Below are positions 1-11,903 of a DNA stretch of 64,000 bases, one piece after another. How positions within the stretch are numbered: the first letter of the stretch is position 1; every line of letters begins with the position of its first letter. This DNA comes from Cephalotus follicularis. Taxonomy: Eukaryota > Streptophyta > Magnoliopsida > Oxalidales > Cephalotaceae. The notes under the pieces are model-generated. The model did no database searches. It saw only the letters and a list, made by a program, of their open reading frames with translations, and was not told the origin of the DNA. A program made the translations under genes and the position numbers. The DNA lies in contig BDDD01000018.1 of the NCBI GenBank assembly GCA_001972305.1, positions 620,001 to 684,000 of the forward strand. Direction: 5' to 3'.

Positions 1-664
1 CATCTTCATGATTTTTGATAGTCATTTCGTGTGTCATGAGTGATCCAAGAAGTTCTTCAAGTGGCAAGGTGTTTAGGTCTTTTGCTTCTTCTATAGCCGT
101 GACTTTAGGCATCCAACTTTTGGGTAGACACCTGAGTATCTTTCTAACCATCTCACTATTAGTGTAGCATTTATTTAAAGATTGTAGAGAGTTAATAATA
201 TTTGTTAATTGAACAAACATACCAGAAATATTTTCATTTTCCTTCATTGAGAACATTTCATATTCTCTTACTAGCATATTTATTTTATCGTCTTTTACTT
301 GATTGGTTCCCTCATAGGTAACCTCTAGTCTATCCCACATCTCCTTTGCGGTAGCACATGATGATACTCTATTGAATTCGTTAGAGATCAAGGCACATAT
401 AATAACATGTTTAGCTTTGGCGTTTAGTTGTACCTTCTTTCTATCATCATCTGTATACGAACTTCTTGGTTTGAGGGTTTTGATACCTTCTTGTGAAAAA
501 AAGTGAGGAAGTTCGGGGCCGTCAATGATGATGTCCCATAAGTTGAAGTCAAGAGCTTGGATGAATATTGCCATCTTTGCTTTCCAATGACTATAGTTGT
601 TTCCATCGAAAAATGGAGGCTTTGAGATGGACATGCTTTCCTTGTTTGACATATTCAATTCCAT
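1..664 (-). CDS. gag: gag of SIRE-like Ty1/copia element 0 (N-terminal part, cut by the window edge)
   Basis: Translating the minus strand from the ATG at 664-662 gives an uninterrupted frame of 221 codons that runs off position 1. Near the N terminus it has a DUF4219-like segment (FDGNNYSHWKAKM), then a UBN2-type gag region with WDIIIDGP, EMWDRLEVTYEGTNQVK and EELLGSLMTHE. These motifs are typical of copia gag polyproteins, which form the virus-like particle in the cytoplasm. The same blocks occur in the gag of element C near 38.3-38.9 kb, which supports frame and family. The zinc knuckle and pol would lie to the left, outside the window. No stop or frameshift is visible, so this is the least damaged gene here. 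The start was chosen because it lies 46 bases inside the primer-binding site; a second ATG follows four codons later. Confidence 0.85.
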   Translation of the reverse strand, partial: MELNMSNKESMSISKPPFFDGNNYSHWKAKMAIFIQALDFNLWDIIIDGPELPHFFSQEGIKTLKPRSSYTDDDRKKVQLNAKAKHVIICALISNEFNRVSSCATAKEMWDRLEVTYEGTNQVKDDKINMLVREYEMFSMKENENISGMFVQLTNIINSLQSLNKCYTNSEMVRKILRCLPKSWMPKVTAIEEAKDLNTLPLEELLGSLMTHEMTIKNHED

Positions 665-709
665 GAAGGATCTTTGTAACCTCTAACAATTAAGAAATAA
701 GGTTAACCT

Positions 710-720
710 CTCTGATACCA
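710..720 (-). other. Primer-binding site of element 0
   Basis: On the minus strand these bases read TGGTATCAGAG, complementary to the 3' end of plant initiator tRNA-Met, the usual primer for minus-strand DNA synthesis in Ty1/copia. It lies two bases inside the LTR edge at 723 and just upstream of the gag ATG, which fixes the element's orientation. Confidence 0.9.
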
Positions 721-743
721 ATTGAAATAATCACTCTTGCAAT

Positions 744-1535
744 TTGTTGTATCTCTTGTTATGTTTTTCTATCTTCCTGAAGGTTTGAATCTTCCTTTAT
801 ATAAACAAAAAAGTCTTTGTAGCCATTGCATAAATCTTGGGAATTTAAGATATCAAAATGTGTTGATGCAACTCTATTTTTGTGTCTGCTGAGATAAAGA
901 CGTCGATGTCTTTTGAAAGGCGTCGATGTCTTTGACTGTTACGAGCCATTGCAAGTGGGTTTACTAGCCGTTGCTTAGTTCCCGGGTCAAACAATTTGAA
1001 AAGACGTCGATGTCTTTTATAGGCGTCGATGTCTTTTCTGGGAATATGTCCAGGCTTTTGAAGTTATGAGCATCACATCGACCTCTTCTTCAAGGATCGA
1101 TGTCTTTTCTGGCTTTGGCAGATGGGTCTAGAAAGACGTCGATGTCTTATAAAAGGGATCGATGTCTTTTGTTGGACGTCGATGTCTTCTGAAACAAGGA
1201 TTGATGTCTTCACTCAAATTTGACCTATAACTTTTGTAGCTTAAGACGTCGATGTCTTCTTGAAAGGGATCGATGTCTTTCCTTTGGACGTTGATGTCTT
1301 TGACCATAATGATCGATGTCTTGGCTCAAATTCGAAATGTAACTTTGGTGCACTAAGCACGTCGATGTCTTTCTTGAAAGGGATCGATGTTTTTTCTCCA
1401 GAAGTGGCATGTAACTTTAATAGCTCTAAGACGTTTATGTCTTTTGCAATAGGGATCGATGTCTTTTCCTTGCAGTTGATTTTTGCCTTTTGTGAAGCTT
1501 TCTAATATCTTGCACATTAAGTAAACTTGTTAAAT
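744..1535. repeat. First copy of the 792-bp LTR duplication, with a degenerate TCGA-palindrome array
   Basis: Matches 1940-2731 at a constant offset of 1196 bases with only scattered substitutions. From about 896 to 1473 it holds roughly 18 copies (counted by eye) of a short motif alternating between GACGTCGATGTCTT and GGATCGATGTCTT, in pairs separated by unique sequence. Some copies are inverted (CATCGACCTCTT). The full form AAGACGTCGATGTCTT is a near-perfect 16-bp palindrome. Small reading frames here come from the repeats and are not genes. Confidence 0.85.
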
Positions 1536-1939
1536 ATCGGAAAATTAAAAACTTTAAAAGTAAAGAGTGAAAGGAAAGAAAAACATCTCCGATTTAGAGT
1601 GGTTCGGCTAACTCTTGCCTACGTCCACTTTTCCCAAGGGAGCTCCTTGAGTTTCCACTATCTCGAATTGATTACGGTAGCAATTCGTCACACCTTACAA
1701 CTTCGTGATTGAACTCAATCACAAGACCTTGACCTCAAGACCTTAGAGGATTCTCCTCTTTTAAAAGTGTTTATGAATGTGTTTACAAGATAACCTCTAA
1801 ATAGGTTTGATTTGGCTTATACAAAAAACAATATGAATCACAAAGAAAAAATCAAAGGATAGAGCTTTGAAGCTTTTGAGAACACTAAAGAGCACTTGAG
1901 CTTTTTAGCACTAGAATGCTTGAATTTGATTTCTCTTGA

Positions 1940-2731
1940 TTGTTGTATCTCTTGTTATGTTTTTCTATCTTCCTGAAGGTTTGAATCTTCCTTTATATAA
2001 ACAAAAAAGTTTTTTTTAGCCATTGCATAAATCTTGGGAATTTAAGATATCAAAATGTGTTGATGCAACTCTGTTTTTGTGTCTGCTGAGATAAAGACGT
2101 CGATGTCTTTTGAAAGGGGTCGATGTCTTTGACTGTTACTAGCCATTGCAAGTGGGTTTACTAGCCGTTGCTTAGTTCCCGGGTCAAACAATTTGAAAAG
2201 ACGTCGATGTCTTTTATAGGCGTCGGTGTCTTTTCTGGGAATATGTCCAGGCTTTTGAAGTTATGAGCATCACATCGACCTCTTCTTCAAGGATCGATGT
2301 CTTTTCTGGCTTTGGCTGATGGGTCTAGAAAGACGTCGATGTCTTATGAAAGGGATCGATGTCTTTTGTTGGACGTCGATGTCTTCTGAAACAAGGATTG
2401 ATGTCTTCACTCAAATTTGACCTACAACTTTTGTAGCTTAAGACGTCGATGTCTTCTTGAAAGGGATCGATGTCTTTCCTTTGGACGTCGATGTCTTTGA
2501 CTGTAAGGATCGATGTCTTGGCTCAAATTCGAAATGTAACTTTGGTGCACTAAAGACGTCGATGTCTTTCTTGAAAGGGATCGATGTTTTTCTCCAGAAG
2601 TGGCATGTAACTTTTATAGCTCTAAGACGTTGATGTCTTTTGCAATAGGGATCGATGTCTTTTCCTTGCAGTTGATTTTTGCCTTTTGTGAAGCTTTCTA
2701 ATATCTTGCACATTAAGTAAACTTGTTAAAT
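1940..2731. repeat. Second copy of the 792-bp LTR duplication
   Basis: Same content, order and length as 744-1535, including the array of GACGTCGATGTCTT-like motifs (about 2095-2669). Differences are point changes, for example GACGTTGATG in one copy against GACGTCGATG in the other. It is followed by 47 bases of normal LTR end (2732-2778) that the first copy lacks. Confidence 0.85.
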
Positions 2732-2778
2732 GCAAATATGTTATCATCAAAACTAGGATTGAGACTAAATTGTCAACA

Positions 2779-5747
2779 ACTGGGTTGCTCACATGGAGAA
2801 AATATTTGATGTGCTGGGGTGTAGTGATGAGTACAAAATGAGATTGGCTGCGTATAAATTTGAAGGCAATGCTCAACGATGGTGGAAGACATTGAGGATA
2901 GCTAAGGGTGGAGGCTTTATTGATGCTCTATCATGGCCCGAGTTCTGTGAAGTCTTTTATCAGCAGTATTTTCCCACTTATGATAAAGAGGCTTATGCAA
3001 GGGAATTTATGAATACAAGGCAGAAGGATGGTGAGTCAGTCACCGAGTTCCTGGCACGATTTACCAGATTGGCGGGCTTTGCTGGACCTTCCGCGGGGTC
3101 AACAGTAGAACAAGCTGAAAGGTTTAAATGGAAGCTGCATTCTCAGCTCAGGGGAAAGCTGATAAATTCAAGATTTGCTAGTGTGTCTGAGGTTGATGAT
3201 GCTGCAAAGAATATTGCGATGGAAAGGTTGGACTTCCAGGCAGCTCGGCAAGAAGGAGAGAGGAAGTGGAACTGAGGTGATGCTCAAGGTCAGAATTTTG
3301 GACAGTAGAGTAAGGGTCAGGGTGGCCAGTGGAATAAGGGCCGTGATGGTAAGCATCATAAGAAGAATAATAATCAGAACAGAGAAGGGGGACAACAGCG
3401 ACAACCGGGTAATGATCAGAGGCATGTTCAGGGAGTTGCAGGTGGGGGTAACCCCAATAATATTCAAATTGCACAATGTGATGTTTGTGGGAAGCGATAT
3501 CCTATTGGAACATGTTATAAGGTCAATGGGGCGTGCTTCGTATGTGGACAGATAGGTCATCTCTTTAAACATTTTCCAGATCCTCGTGCGAAGAATAGAA
3601 GAGGAAATGGTAATGATGCGGGACAACGCAACGTGGGAGGCAGAATCTTCGCTATGACGATGCACCAGGCTGCAGATGCTCCAGGTACAATTTTGGGTTT
3701 TCTTTATGTTTGTAATCATAAGGCTTTTGTATTGTATGATACCAGATTGACTCATTCTGTGATTGCAAGATCTTCCGTTCGGCATCTTGGGGTGCCTTCT
3801 CAGAGTCTTGATCCGTTCATGGTTCTTCCGACTCCTATACGGACTTCTGCTGTTATATCTAAGTATTTTCATGGTTGCCCTGTTGCGTTCTATGACAAAA
3901 TTCATGAGGCGGACCTTCTCCCAATGGATATGCATTGTTTTGATATGATTCTTGGAATGGATTGGTTAGATCGTCATCGTGCTTCGGTTGATTGTCACGC
4001 TCGGAGAGTTCTTTTTTGAGATGTGGATCAACCTGATTTTGTTTATCAGGGTTCACGACCGAGGAAGACGGTTAAGATTATTTCAGTTTTGAAGGCTCAG
4101 ATGTTGGTGGCTAAGGGCGCTGAAGGGTTCTTAGCTGTGGTGAAAGATGTCTCTAAGGGTGAACCTCGCCTTGAGGATTATCCTATTGTTAGAGAGTTTC
4201 CAGATGTGTTTCTACAGGAGTTACCATGATTTCCACCGCAACGGGAAGTGGAGTTTACCATCGAACTCATTCCTGGAGTGGGACCTATATTGGAAGCACC
4301 ATATAGGCTGGCACCGTTAGAGTTGCAAGAATTGAAAGAGAAGTTGCAAGAATTGTTGGATCGGGGTTTTATCCGGCCAAGTGTTTCACCATGGGGTGCT
4401 TCGGTTCTTTTTGTTAACAAGAAGGATGGTTCTATGACATTGTGCATTGACTACAAGGAGTTGAATTGGATCACTGTCAGGAATAAATACCCTTTACCTC
4501 GTATTGATGACCTGCTTGATCAATTCCAAGGTGCAAGGTATTTTTTTAAGATAGATTCAAGGTCCGGATATCATCAGTTGTGGATAATAGATGAAGATGT
4601 GCCTAAGAGTGCTTTCCGCACACTGTGTGGGCATTACGACTTTCTAGTGATGCCGTTCGGACTTACCAATGCGCTAGCAGTCTTCATGGATTTGATGAAC
4701 CGATTATTTCATGAATTCTTGTATAGGTTTGTCATTGTGTTTATTAACGATATCCTTGTGCTTTCTAAGTCCAAGGAGGAGCATGAACAACAGCTTCGCA
4801 CAGTGTTGGGGATTTTGAGAAAAAATCAGTTGTACGCAAAGTTTCCGAAATGTGAGTTTTGGTTGGAACATGTGGCATTCTTGGGCCTCGTGGTTACAGT
4901 GGAAGGCATCGGTGTGGATCCTGCAAAGGTCGAGGCTATTACTAAATGGCTGAGACCTACCACAGTGACGAAGGTTAGTAGCTTGCTGGGTTTGGCTGGT
5001 TACTTTAGGCGGTTTGTGGAAGGCATTTCCTCCATAGCCTTGCCATTGACATAGCTTATGAGGAAGGGTGCAAAATTCATGCGGAATGAGGAACGTAGGG
5101 AAAGCTTTGAAAAGTCGAAGAATGGTCTTGTGTCTGCACCAGTTCTTCGTTTGCCATCTGGGTCAGGTGGATAACAGATTTACAGTGGCGCTTCCAAGAA
5201 AGGTTTGGGTTGCATATTGATGCAGCATGGTCATGTTATAGCTTATGCTTCGAGGCAGGTTAGGCCTTATGAAATGAATTACCCTACACATGACCTTGAG
5301 TTAGCGGCAGTGATTTTTGTTTTGAAGATCTGGAGACATTATCGTACGAAGAAACTTCTGACACTTTTACCGATCACAAGAATCTCAAGTATATTTTCAC
5401 TCAGAAGGAACTGAATATAGCGCAGAGACGGTGCTTGAAGCTTTTGAAAGATTGTGATGTTAATATTCTGTACCACCATGGTAAGGCGAATGTGGTGGCT
5501 GATGCTCTTAGTAGGAAGAGTTCTGCGAGTGTGGCGGCTTTGCTCACACAACCTTAGTTTATTGTGGATATGGAGCGGTTGGAGTTGGATTTGTTTGTTC
5601 GGGGTTCAGGAGGTTTTGTTGCTGGTAAAAATGTAGAGCCCAAACTTATATCTTGGATTAAAGTGGCTCAGAGTGAAGATGTTGAATTATGGGCTTTGGT
5701 CCAGAATATGGAAAAGGGTAAGCAGTTGCAGTTTCGTGTGGATGCTC
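2779..5747 (+). pseudogene. gag-pol: Ty3/gypsy element X gag-pol, 5' and middle part (decayed)
   Basis: One reading frame (codons starting at multiples of 3) runs from the element 0 junction through gag (from 2793, RWWKTL...FTRLAGF), zinc knuckles (about 3477-3580), protease (about 3738), RT (4248-5054) and RNase H (from about 5178). It then continues one frame over from about 5370 to 5747 (connection domain, [10 protein letters not shown]). The organisation and wording resemble Tekay-like chromoviruses (inference). Nonsense codons stand at 3273, 3306, 4017, 4227, 5052 and 5172. Key sites are damaged: the last zinc-knuckle Cys is Phe (3573), the protease D-T-G reads D-T-R (3738-3746), the RT F-I-D-D motif reads F-I-N-D (Asn codon 4746), and the RNase H Asp reads Gly (5187). 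The gag N terminus is lost to element 0. Pol resumes after the A insertion at 26159. Dead copy. Confidence 0.9.
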
Positions 5748-8283
5748 TGTTAGAGTAGGGGTGTCCCTGGATGCCACGAGGTGGCTCTGCATAAATATAT
5801 ATGTATGTATGAGATGCACTCCTTAAGTGGAGATATCTCTTTAAGCCGAAGGGCGGCTGCATGTGTGTATATTACACTCTTTATTTATACAATATGAATT
5901 TCTTTTCGTGTTTAATAGTGCATATTCAATCAACAATGGCAACTCGCTATATGTATATCCCAAACCATCTTAAATGGATCGGGTGATCACCATGTCATAT
6001 GAGTACACATATAGTGCCCTGTCGTTCGAGGGGTTTGATCTCATGCTTGAGAGGATATGAGAATGAGATCCTTACTCCCTTCTGACAGAACGTTCCAAGT
6101 CATAGGTTCACTTTCTTAGGGCAATAGATGAACCGCAAAGACTTGCTGTATTATGCTTGCTCCCGGGTTTAGTGGAGGTTGGATTATCTCGTTACCATTT
6201 GGATTTATCCTAAAGCATAATACGGGGTTCCAGCTGAGGAGCATAAGACTGAACAAACCCACCATAGGAAACCTATTTGGAAAGTCATACCTATGTCAAT
6301 AGGATTCCTATAGTCTTGGTAGTGTATAGTCTATGGTGACTAGTAAACCATTCATGGGGCTACGTTGTATCGTTAGACCTGAGCGGCTGCCATGCATTGT
6401 GTTGTGACTTCTTGGCTTTGATTTCCTCCTTCCCCAGCACTAGCCACGTGCTGGCAAAAGGGTTATCTTTGAGCCTTGTCGGAGCTTCATTGAGATGTAT
6501 GGGCGAGTTCGCAATAAGGGATCGTCACACCCGTATGAAAGGTGATCGGCTCTATATTATTTATGTCCGTTGAGATTCTAAAACCCTCATCAGGTATAGG
6601 CAGATTGGAAACGGGGTTTCCGGGGATGTTTGCCGAAAGTCTCAATGCGTACGTGAATTTATAGTTATCGTGACTTTACGTAGGGGTGACATTATTCTGA
6701 ACCATAGGTCGCAGTCGGAGCTAAGTATGACGTAGGATACATGACACATATGTCGATGACTGGATAAAGTGCTGGTTTAACCGGATGTCGACTTATAGAC
6801 GTAGTTGATTCTACGGATCCGGGGGGTGATGGGATTGACACCAGGGCTGTTTTAATAGTCAGGGACTATTGGGATAGTCGTACCAGAACTCATGGGATGT
6901 TCTGAGAAATTTATAGTCGTATCGGATTCAAACCGGGCTTTCGGGTCCCACCTGATTATTGGAATAGCGATGCATGCTACAAACATGCTAGATTGGTGGG
7001 AAATCTAGTTTTAACTAGTATATATTAATTTGGCATTAGTGGTTTATTTATTTATTTAAATTTACCACCGTGTTGTCAAATCAATATATTAAGAGAAACC
7101 ACAGTGGGAGTATGTTTTAGATACCTTGTGCGGGGAGCATAGTATAAACCAAGAGAGATTTAATGTTGTAATTACATAAAGAGAAAAAGACAAAAAAATT
7201 AAGACAAGTCTTTGCCTTTTGTTTTTTGGCGCACGGGCACGCGCTAACGGGTGAGAGAACGCTCCAGGTGCGTGCGTAGCTCCTGGACGTCGCTTCCGGC
7301 CAGAGAAGACGACGCCTTCGGCGCCGATGGCTGGGAAAGGAGCTGTGGTTCCATCCACGGTACTCTCCTATCTCTTCTCTCCCCATTTTCTCTTATTCTC
7401 TCTCTTGTTTTATCGTGGCATTTTTCAACGCCAACCACTGTCGGCCTTCTCTTTTGCCGCCGGTGGTCTTTGTAGGTGGAGCCATGCTTGGCTTTGCCTA
7501 TTTTGGCCTTAGACTAGGTTTGACAGGCATTGTTTGGCCTGGTTTGTGTGAACATAGTCGACCCTAGCGACTCAGTGTGTTTTGCGCCGTGACTCAGCGT
7601 TCCGCTTCGATTCACGGCGAGTCTTGCGTTGGGTTGTGTTGGCCATGCTTTGTAGGTGCCGGTTGTGGCGGTGCGGTGTCCTGACGATCATGTTTTCACC
7701 AGGCGGGTTGACTCGCCACCGTCTGTTCGCCATGTTCCAGGCCGAGTCTCAGCCATCAGTGGCTTTATCGGGGGTTTGCGGTCCACATATGTCGCGGCCG
7801 GTCAATGACTAGTTGACCGAGACCCACTGAGTCCGAACTCAGTGAGTCGCTGCCGCTATTCACCACCGTCCAGGGGGCTTCTCGCCCTGTCTCCACCAGA
7901 AACGGGTAGATCAGAGCTTCACGAGTCCGTCGGTGTCTTTGTTGATTTTTTCGTGGACTGGCTGAAAACTGGTAGTGGAGCCGTTAACCGGTAGTTGCTT
8001 CTGCAAGTGTGTAGCGGCAAAGTGATGGAGCCGCCAACGGTGGTATGGTTCCTAATCTTTTTATATTTATTGTTTACCGATTTGGTTTCGGTTAAGTGGA
8101 TGTATGCTTGACTATTTTCTTTGTTCGGCTGAATATTAAACGGCGATCCTAGGCGCATAGATTTTGGTAGTAAGATGTAATTGTGAACCTTGACTTGCAG
8201 CCTTGGTGTTTTTGAAAAATTAAAATTATACACGCTTACATCCTAGACCCAAAATCGACCGGGACCCTTCCCGGCTTCCAATA
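5748..8283 (+). repeat. 5' LTR of element A
   Basis: Begins TGTTAGAGTAGGGGTGTCCC and ends CCAATA (the partner LTR ends CCAACA). The 5' half is the module shared with B, D, E and G. A TATA-like TATATTAA at 7021-7028 is a candidate core promoter. The 3' half (about 7200-7900) is GC-rich and carries a conserved double hairpin (7799-7848). Open frames in this part are present in both LTRs but match nothing I recognise. Confidence 0.92.
7799..7848 (+). other. Double hairpin in the A 5' LTR
   Basis: Two adjacent inverted repeats. The first has 7-bp arms CGGTCAA/TTGACCG and a 7-nt loop (7799-7819). The second has 12-bp arms and a CCGA loop (7821-7848), with one C-A mismatch in this copy. The same 50-nt layout recurs at 11401, 19034 and 25673. 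It probably lies in transcribed LTR sequence. Confidence 0.75.
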
Positions 8284-9378
8284 AGTTGTATGAGAGCGAT
8301 CCGTTTTAATATCAATTGGACTTTAATTTCAGTTTTTGGTGACTATTTTTGAAGCATTAAAGTAGCTACGATTCTAATTTAATTCCCTTCCCATTGTTGT
8401 TTTATAAAATTAAGTTTTTCTTAAACCGAGGGAAACTAGATTTTAAATAATTTAGTGGGAGTTTTATTGGAATATCGGCGTTCTTGAGATTATTTCGATT
8501 GGTCATCGGAAATTGAAATTGCTTGTGTTTATTTATTTGTATTGTGGATATAGATTTAAATGTCTTATGCATGATGGTAGACAACGGGATTGAACCTAGC
8601 TTTTGGTTTCTTTTGTGGATGGTTTAAATTGCTTTATTTTCATGTACTTTATTTGGTCTGTAATACGGTTGCCTGCGTGCACCATTTTTCCTTTTTTGTG
8701 TTATTCTCTCTCTCCCTCCATTTGTATTCTATTCTTTATTTTTAAATATATTTGTGTAAATTTCATTTTTGTAAATAAAAGAAGAGAAGAATTGCAAAGG
8801 AGCTTGAAGAGGGAGATCAAGGAAATTGCAAAGGAGCTTGAAGAGGGAGATCAAGGAAATTGCAAGACCAAGTGAAGGCCATGTATGCATGGTGCATTTT
8901 GTAATAAAGTAGTTTTTGAATAGTTCACCTAGGAGACCGAGTGATCACATACGCTCGTGTGATCACACATAGTTTTAATCCCTAGGCAGGCCATTTTTAT
9001 TTCTATATGGATCATAGGATGCATGAGATGGATGTTTACCTTTTGCAAACAATCCAAACACGTCAAGCATAATAAGCGGTTTCCAAATGGATTGGAAGAT
9101 TAAAATTAATCTAATAACGGCTTTGGCTAACTAAATAAAATGAGACCTCAAAATTCCTCCAATTGTGAAATAATAAGTCCATAAGGGGTAGGGCAAAAGG
9201 GTGCTCCATCGTTGACCTTCCATAATCTTTGTTGAAGGGTATGGATATATTGGGGATGGCACTGCTCAGCATAGGTCCCCCGTATGGCCATTACTGTTCA
9301 GCTTCAGTACTGAGGTAGCACTGGAAGGAAATGACTAAGTTTTGGTGTTCTAACTAGCCTCCTAGTGGATATCAAAAC
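8284..9378 (+). other. Primer-binding site and leader of element A (first part)
   Basis: The LTR edge is followed by a mutated primer-binding site (AGTTGTATGAGAGC for AGTGGTATCAGAGC), then non-coding leader. No gene is visible. At 8790-8857 a 34-bp unit (AATTGCAAAGGAGCTTGAAG...) is tandemly duplicated; the related B leader has a single diverged copy near 12371. The leader is broken by B at 9378 within ATCAAAAC and continues at 19520. Confidence 0.8.
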
Positions 9379-11886
9379 TGTTAGATTAGGGTGTCCCTGC
9401 AAGCCACGAGAAGGCTGCAGACATATGTTGTTGACATATGACACACTCTTAAATCGTACATTCTTAGTTCCATTCATGTTTTATTGTGCATTTTAAATAA
9501 AAGATTGGCATCTTGGTATATGTATTATCCAAAACCGTCTCCATGGATCAGTTGATCATCATGTCAACAGAATACACATATAGTGCCCTGTCAGTAAAGG
9601 GTTGGATCTCGTGCCTGAGAGGTTATGAGAACGAGATCCTTACTCCCTTGTGACAAAAGTTCCAAGTAATAGGTTTACTTTCTTAGGGCAATTGATGAAC
9701 CGCAAAGACTTGTCGCATTGTGCTTGCTCCGAACGGTGAAGGCGGATGGATCATCTCATTGCCATTTGGGAAGCTGATGCGGGGTGCGTGCAGAGGCACG
9801 ACACTGAACCGACCCACCATAGGTTATCTATTTGGAGAATCAACAACTCTGTCAATAGAGTTCCTATTATCGCGGTAGTGCTTAGTCAAAGGTGACTAGT
9901 AGATCACATGTGATTTACGTTGTATCGTTAGACCAGAACGGCTGACATGCTTTGTGTAGTAACTGCTTGGCTTTGATTTCCGCCTTCCCCAGCACTAGCC
10001 ACGTGCTGGCAAAAGGGTTGTCTTTGGGCCTTGTGGGAGCTGCATTGAGATCGTCACGCCCGTGTTGAGGGTTATAGGCTCTATAACATCTGTGACCGTT
10101 AAAGACTTCAAGCCCCGACCGGGCACTGGGAGATTGGGAACAAGAGGTTTCCAGGGATATCTCCCATAGTCTCAGTGCGTTCATAGAATTATAGTTATCG
10201 CGGTTTTACCTACAGGTGACATTTATCCAAACCCTAGTCCGCGGTCGGAGACAATATGATGAAGGATACGCAGCACGCAAACCGATGACAGTGATAAAGT
10301 ACTTGCGAGCCGGTTAATGAATGATAGACATGGTACTTTTTTGTCCACAAATCCGGGGGTGACTGTACATCACACCGGGGCTATTAGCTGGATAGTCATA
10401 CTAGAACTTAGGGATGTTTTAGGAAATTTATCATCGTATCGGAAATCCACCGGGCTTTAGGGTCCCGCCTGATTATTGGAAAAGTGACGCATGCTGCACA
10501 CATGCTCGCTTGGTGATAAATCTAGTTTTTAACTAGCATATATTAATTAGACATTTTTGTGGTTTGTTTTACTCTCCACAATTTGCCTTATTGATATATA
10601 AGAGATTTTAAATCTGGGGCATGATTTAATTAAATGTGAGAGACATTAAATTAAATCAGAGTATAGAGATTTAATTATAAATTGAAAGAGATTTTAATTA
10701 AATCAAAAAGGGAGAAAAAGACTTTATAGTAAAAGAAGAAATTTGGGCATTTAAATTTGAATTAAGCAATTTTTTTTTATATAATGTCAAACACACCAAA
10801 AACGCACGAAGCATTTTTTGCGGGTAAGGGAGGGACACGCTTCGACGTGTCCAACACGCTCAGCGTGTTCAGCGAGCAAGAGGCGGGCGTCGGCCGGAAG
10901 AGAAGACCGGCGCGAAGCGTCGGTGGCCCAGGATGAAGAGGTCGTTCCCCCTCGGTATCCCTCTTCCACTCTCTCTCCCGTTTTCTCCCGCTTTCTCCTC
11001 TCTCTTCTCCCTAGCAGCAGATCGCGTTTTCTGCCGCCGCTTTCTCTCGGCGCCTCTACCACCGCCGACGATCACCATGGGTTGAGCCAATCAATGGCTC
11101 TATCCATCTTGATCCTTCTTTTGCGTTTTTCGGTAGTTTTTGGCCGTTTTACGTTGTGAGTCGACTTTGCTGAGTTGACGCGTCGGGCTGCTGTGACTTG
11201 GCGTTCTGCGCCGAGTCACATCGAGTCTGTGGCCTAGGTGTGTCGGGTTGGCGTCGCTGAGCTGTTTGGTGGCTTGACGGCCGCTGACGATGAACGACGA
11301 GTCAATCCCGTGACTCGCCACCGGTTGTTTTCGTCGTTCTAGTCCGAGTCTCGGCCACCTGTGTGTTCGTCGGGGTGTTGGCGTCCACATATGTCATGGC
11401 CGGTCAAAAACGAGTTGACCGAGACTCATTGAGTCTGAACTCAATGAGTCGCCACCTCTGTTCGTCGTGATCTGGCGCGGTTCCCGGCGAGTCTCCGTAT
11501 GAAATGAATATAGCAGTTTTTTTCTAGTCCGGTGGTGTCAAGATTGGACCAAACGTGGGCTGTCTGAAATCCGGCGGTGTTACCAGTTACCGGCAGTTGC
11601 TACTGCAAGCGTGTAGCGACAAAGTGGTGGAGCCTCCAATGCTGGTATGATTGCTTCGCTCTTACGCTTATCGTTACCGACGTGTGTTCGGTTTTTCTTT
11701 TTGTGCATGCTTGTTCTTGTTTTTAGTTCGATGGTTAATTAAACGGAGATCCTAGCCTTTTCAATTTGGCACTAAGATGCAAGTGTGGACCATGACTTTC
11801 AGTCTTGCTGTTTTTAAAAAATTAAAATTATACACACTTGCGTCCTAGGACCAAATCGACTGGGAACCCTTGCCAGGTTTCCAACA
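9379..11886 (+). repeat. 5' LTR of element B
   Basis: 2508 bp, homologous to 16964-19519 with roughly 95 percent identity by eye. It lacks about 27 bases present in the 3' LTR near 17645-17672. Contains a TATATTAATTAG-type TATA candidate near 10537 and the GC-rich module (about 10810-11500) with the double hairpin at 11401-11450. Confidence 0.92.
11401..11450 (+). other. Double hairpin in the B 5' LTR (both-arm variant)
   Basis: First hairpin CGGTCAA/TTGACCG with loop AAACGAG. The second hairpin has left arm GACTCATTGAGT and right arm ACTCAATGAGTC around CTGA. Compared with the partner LTR, both members of one base pair have changed (C-G to T-A), so the 12-bp stem stays perfect. Confidence 0.75.
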
Positions 11887-11903
11887 AATGGTATCAGAGC
11901 CAT
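11887..11903 (+). other. Primer-binding site of element B
   Basis: AATGGTATCAGAGCC directly after the LTR end, an intact complement to initiator tRNA-Met. The A copy at the same place is mutated. Confidence 0.9.

Larger units (their letters stand above)
723..2778 (-). repeat. 5' LTR of element 0 with an internal duplication
   Basis: The LTR is bounded on one side by the primer-binding site (TG at 723) and on the other by CA at 2777-2778, where gypsy X gag sequence begins abruptly. It carries the GTGGTTCGGC...CCTACGTCCACT signature (near 1600-1630) that I associate with SIRE-type LTRs. Two 792-bp copies of the repeat-rich part (744-1535 and 1940-2731) flank a single 404-bp U5-like part (1536-1939), so the order is array, U5, array. 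The first copy lacks its own U5. The other LTR lies off the left edge, so no target duplication can be checked. Confidence 0.75.

Noticed and set aside
896..2669. CRISPR-like array
   Set aside because: Repeats are short, degenerate, irregularly spaced and sometimes inverted, inside a plant LTR. There are no constant repeat-spacer units and no cas genes.
3168..3935. 255-codon minus-strand frame opposite gypsy X gag
   Set aside because: Antisense shadow of a coding region with recognisable gag, zinc-knuckle and protease on the plus strand.
7117..7812. Overlapping frames in the GC-rich LTR module, repeated near 10.8, 18.4 and 25.1 kb
   Set aside because: GC-rich sequence with few stops. The copies are LTR homologues, frames are not preserved between A and B, and no protein family is recognised.
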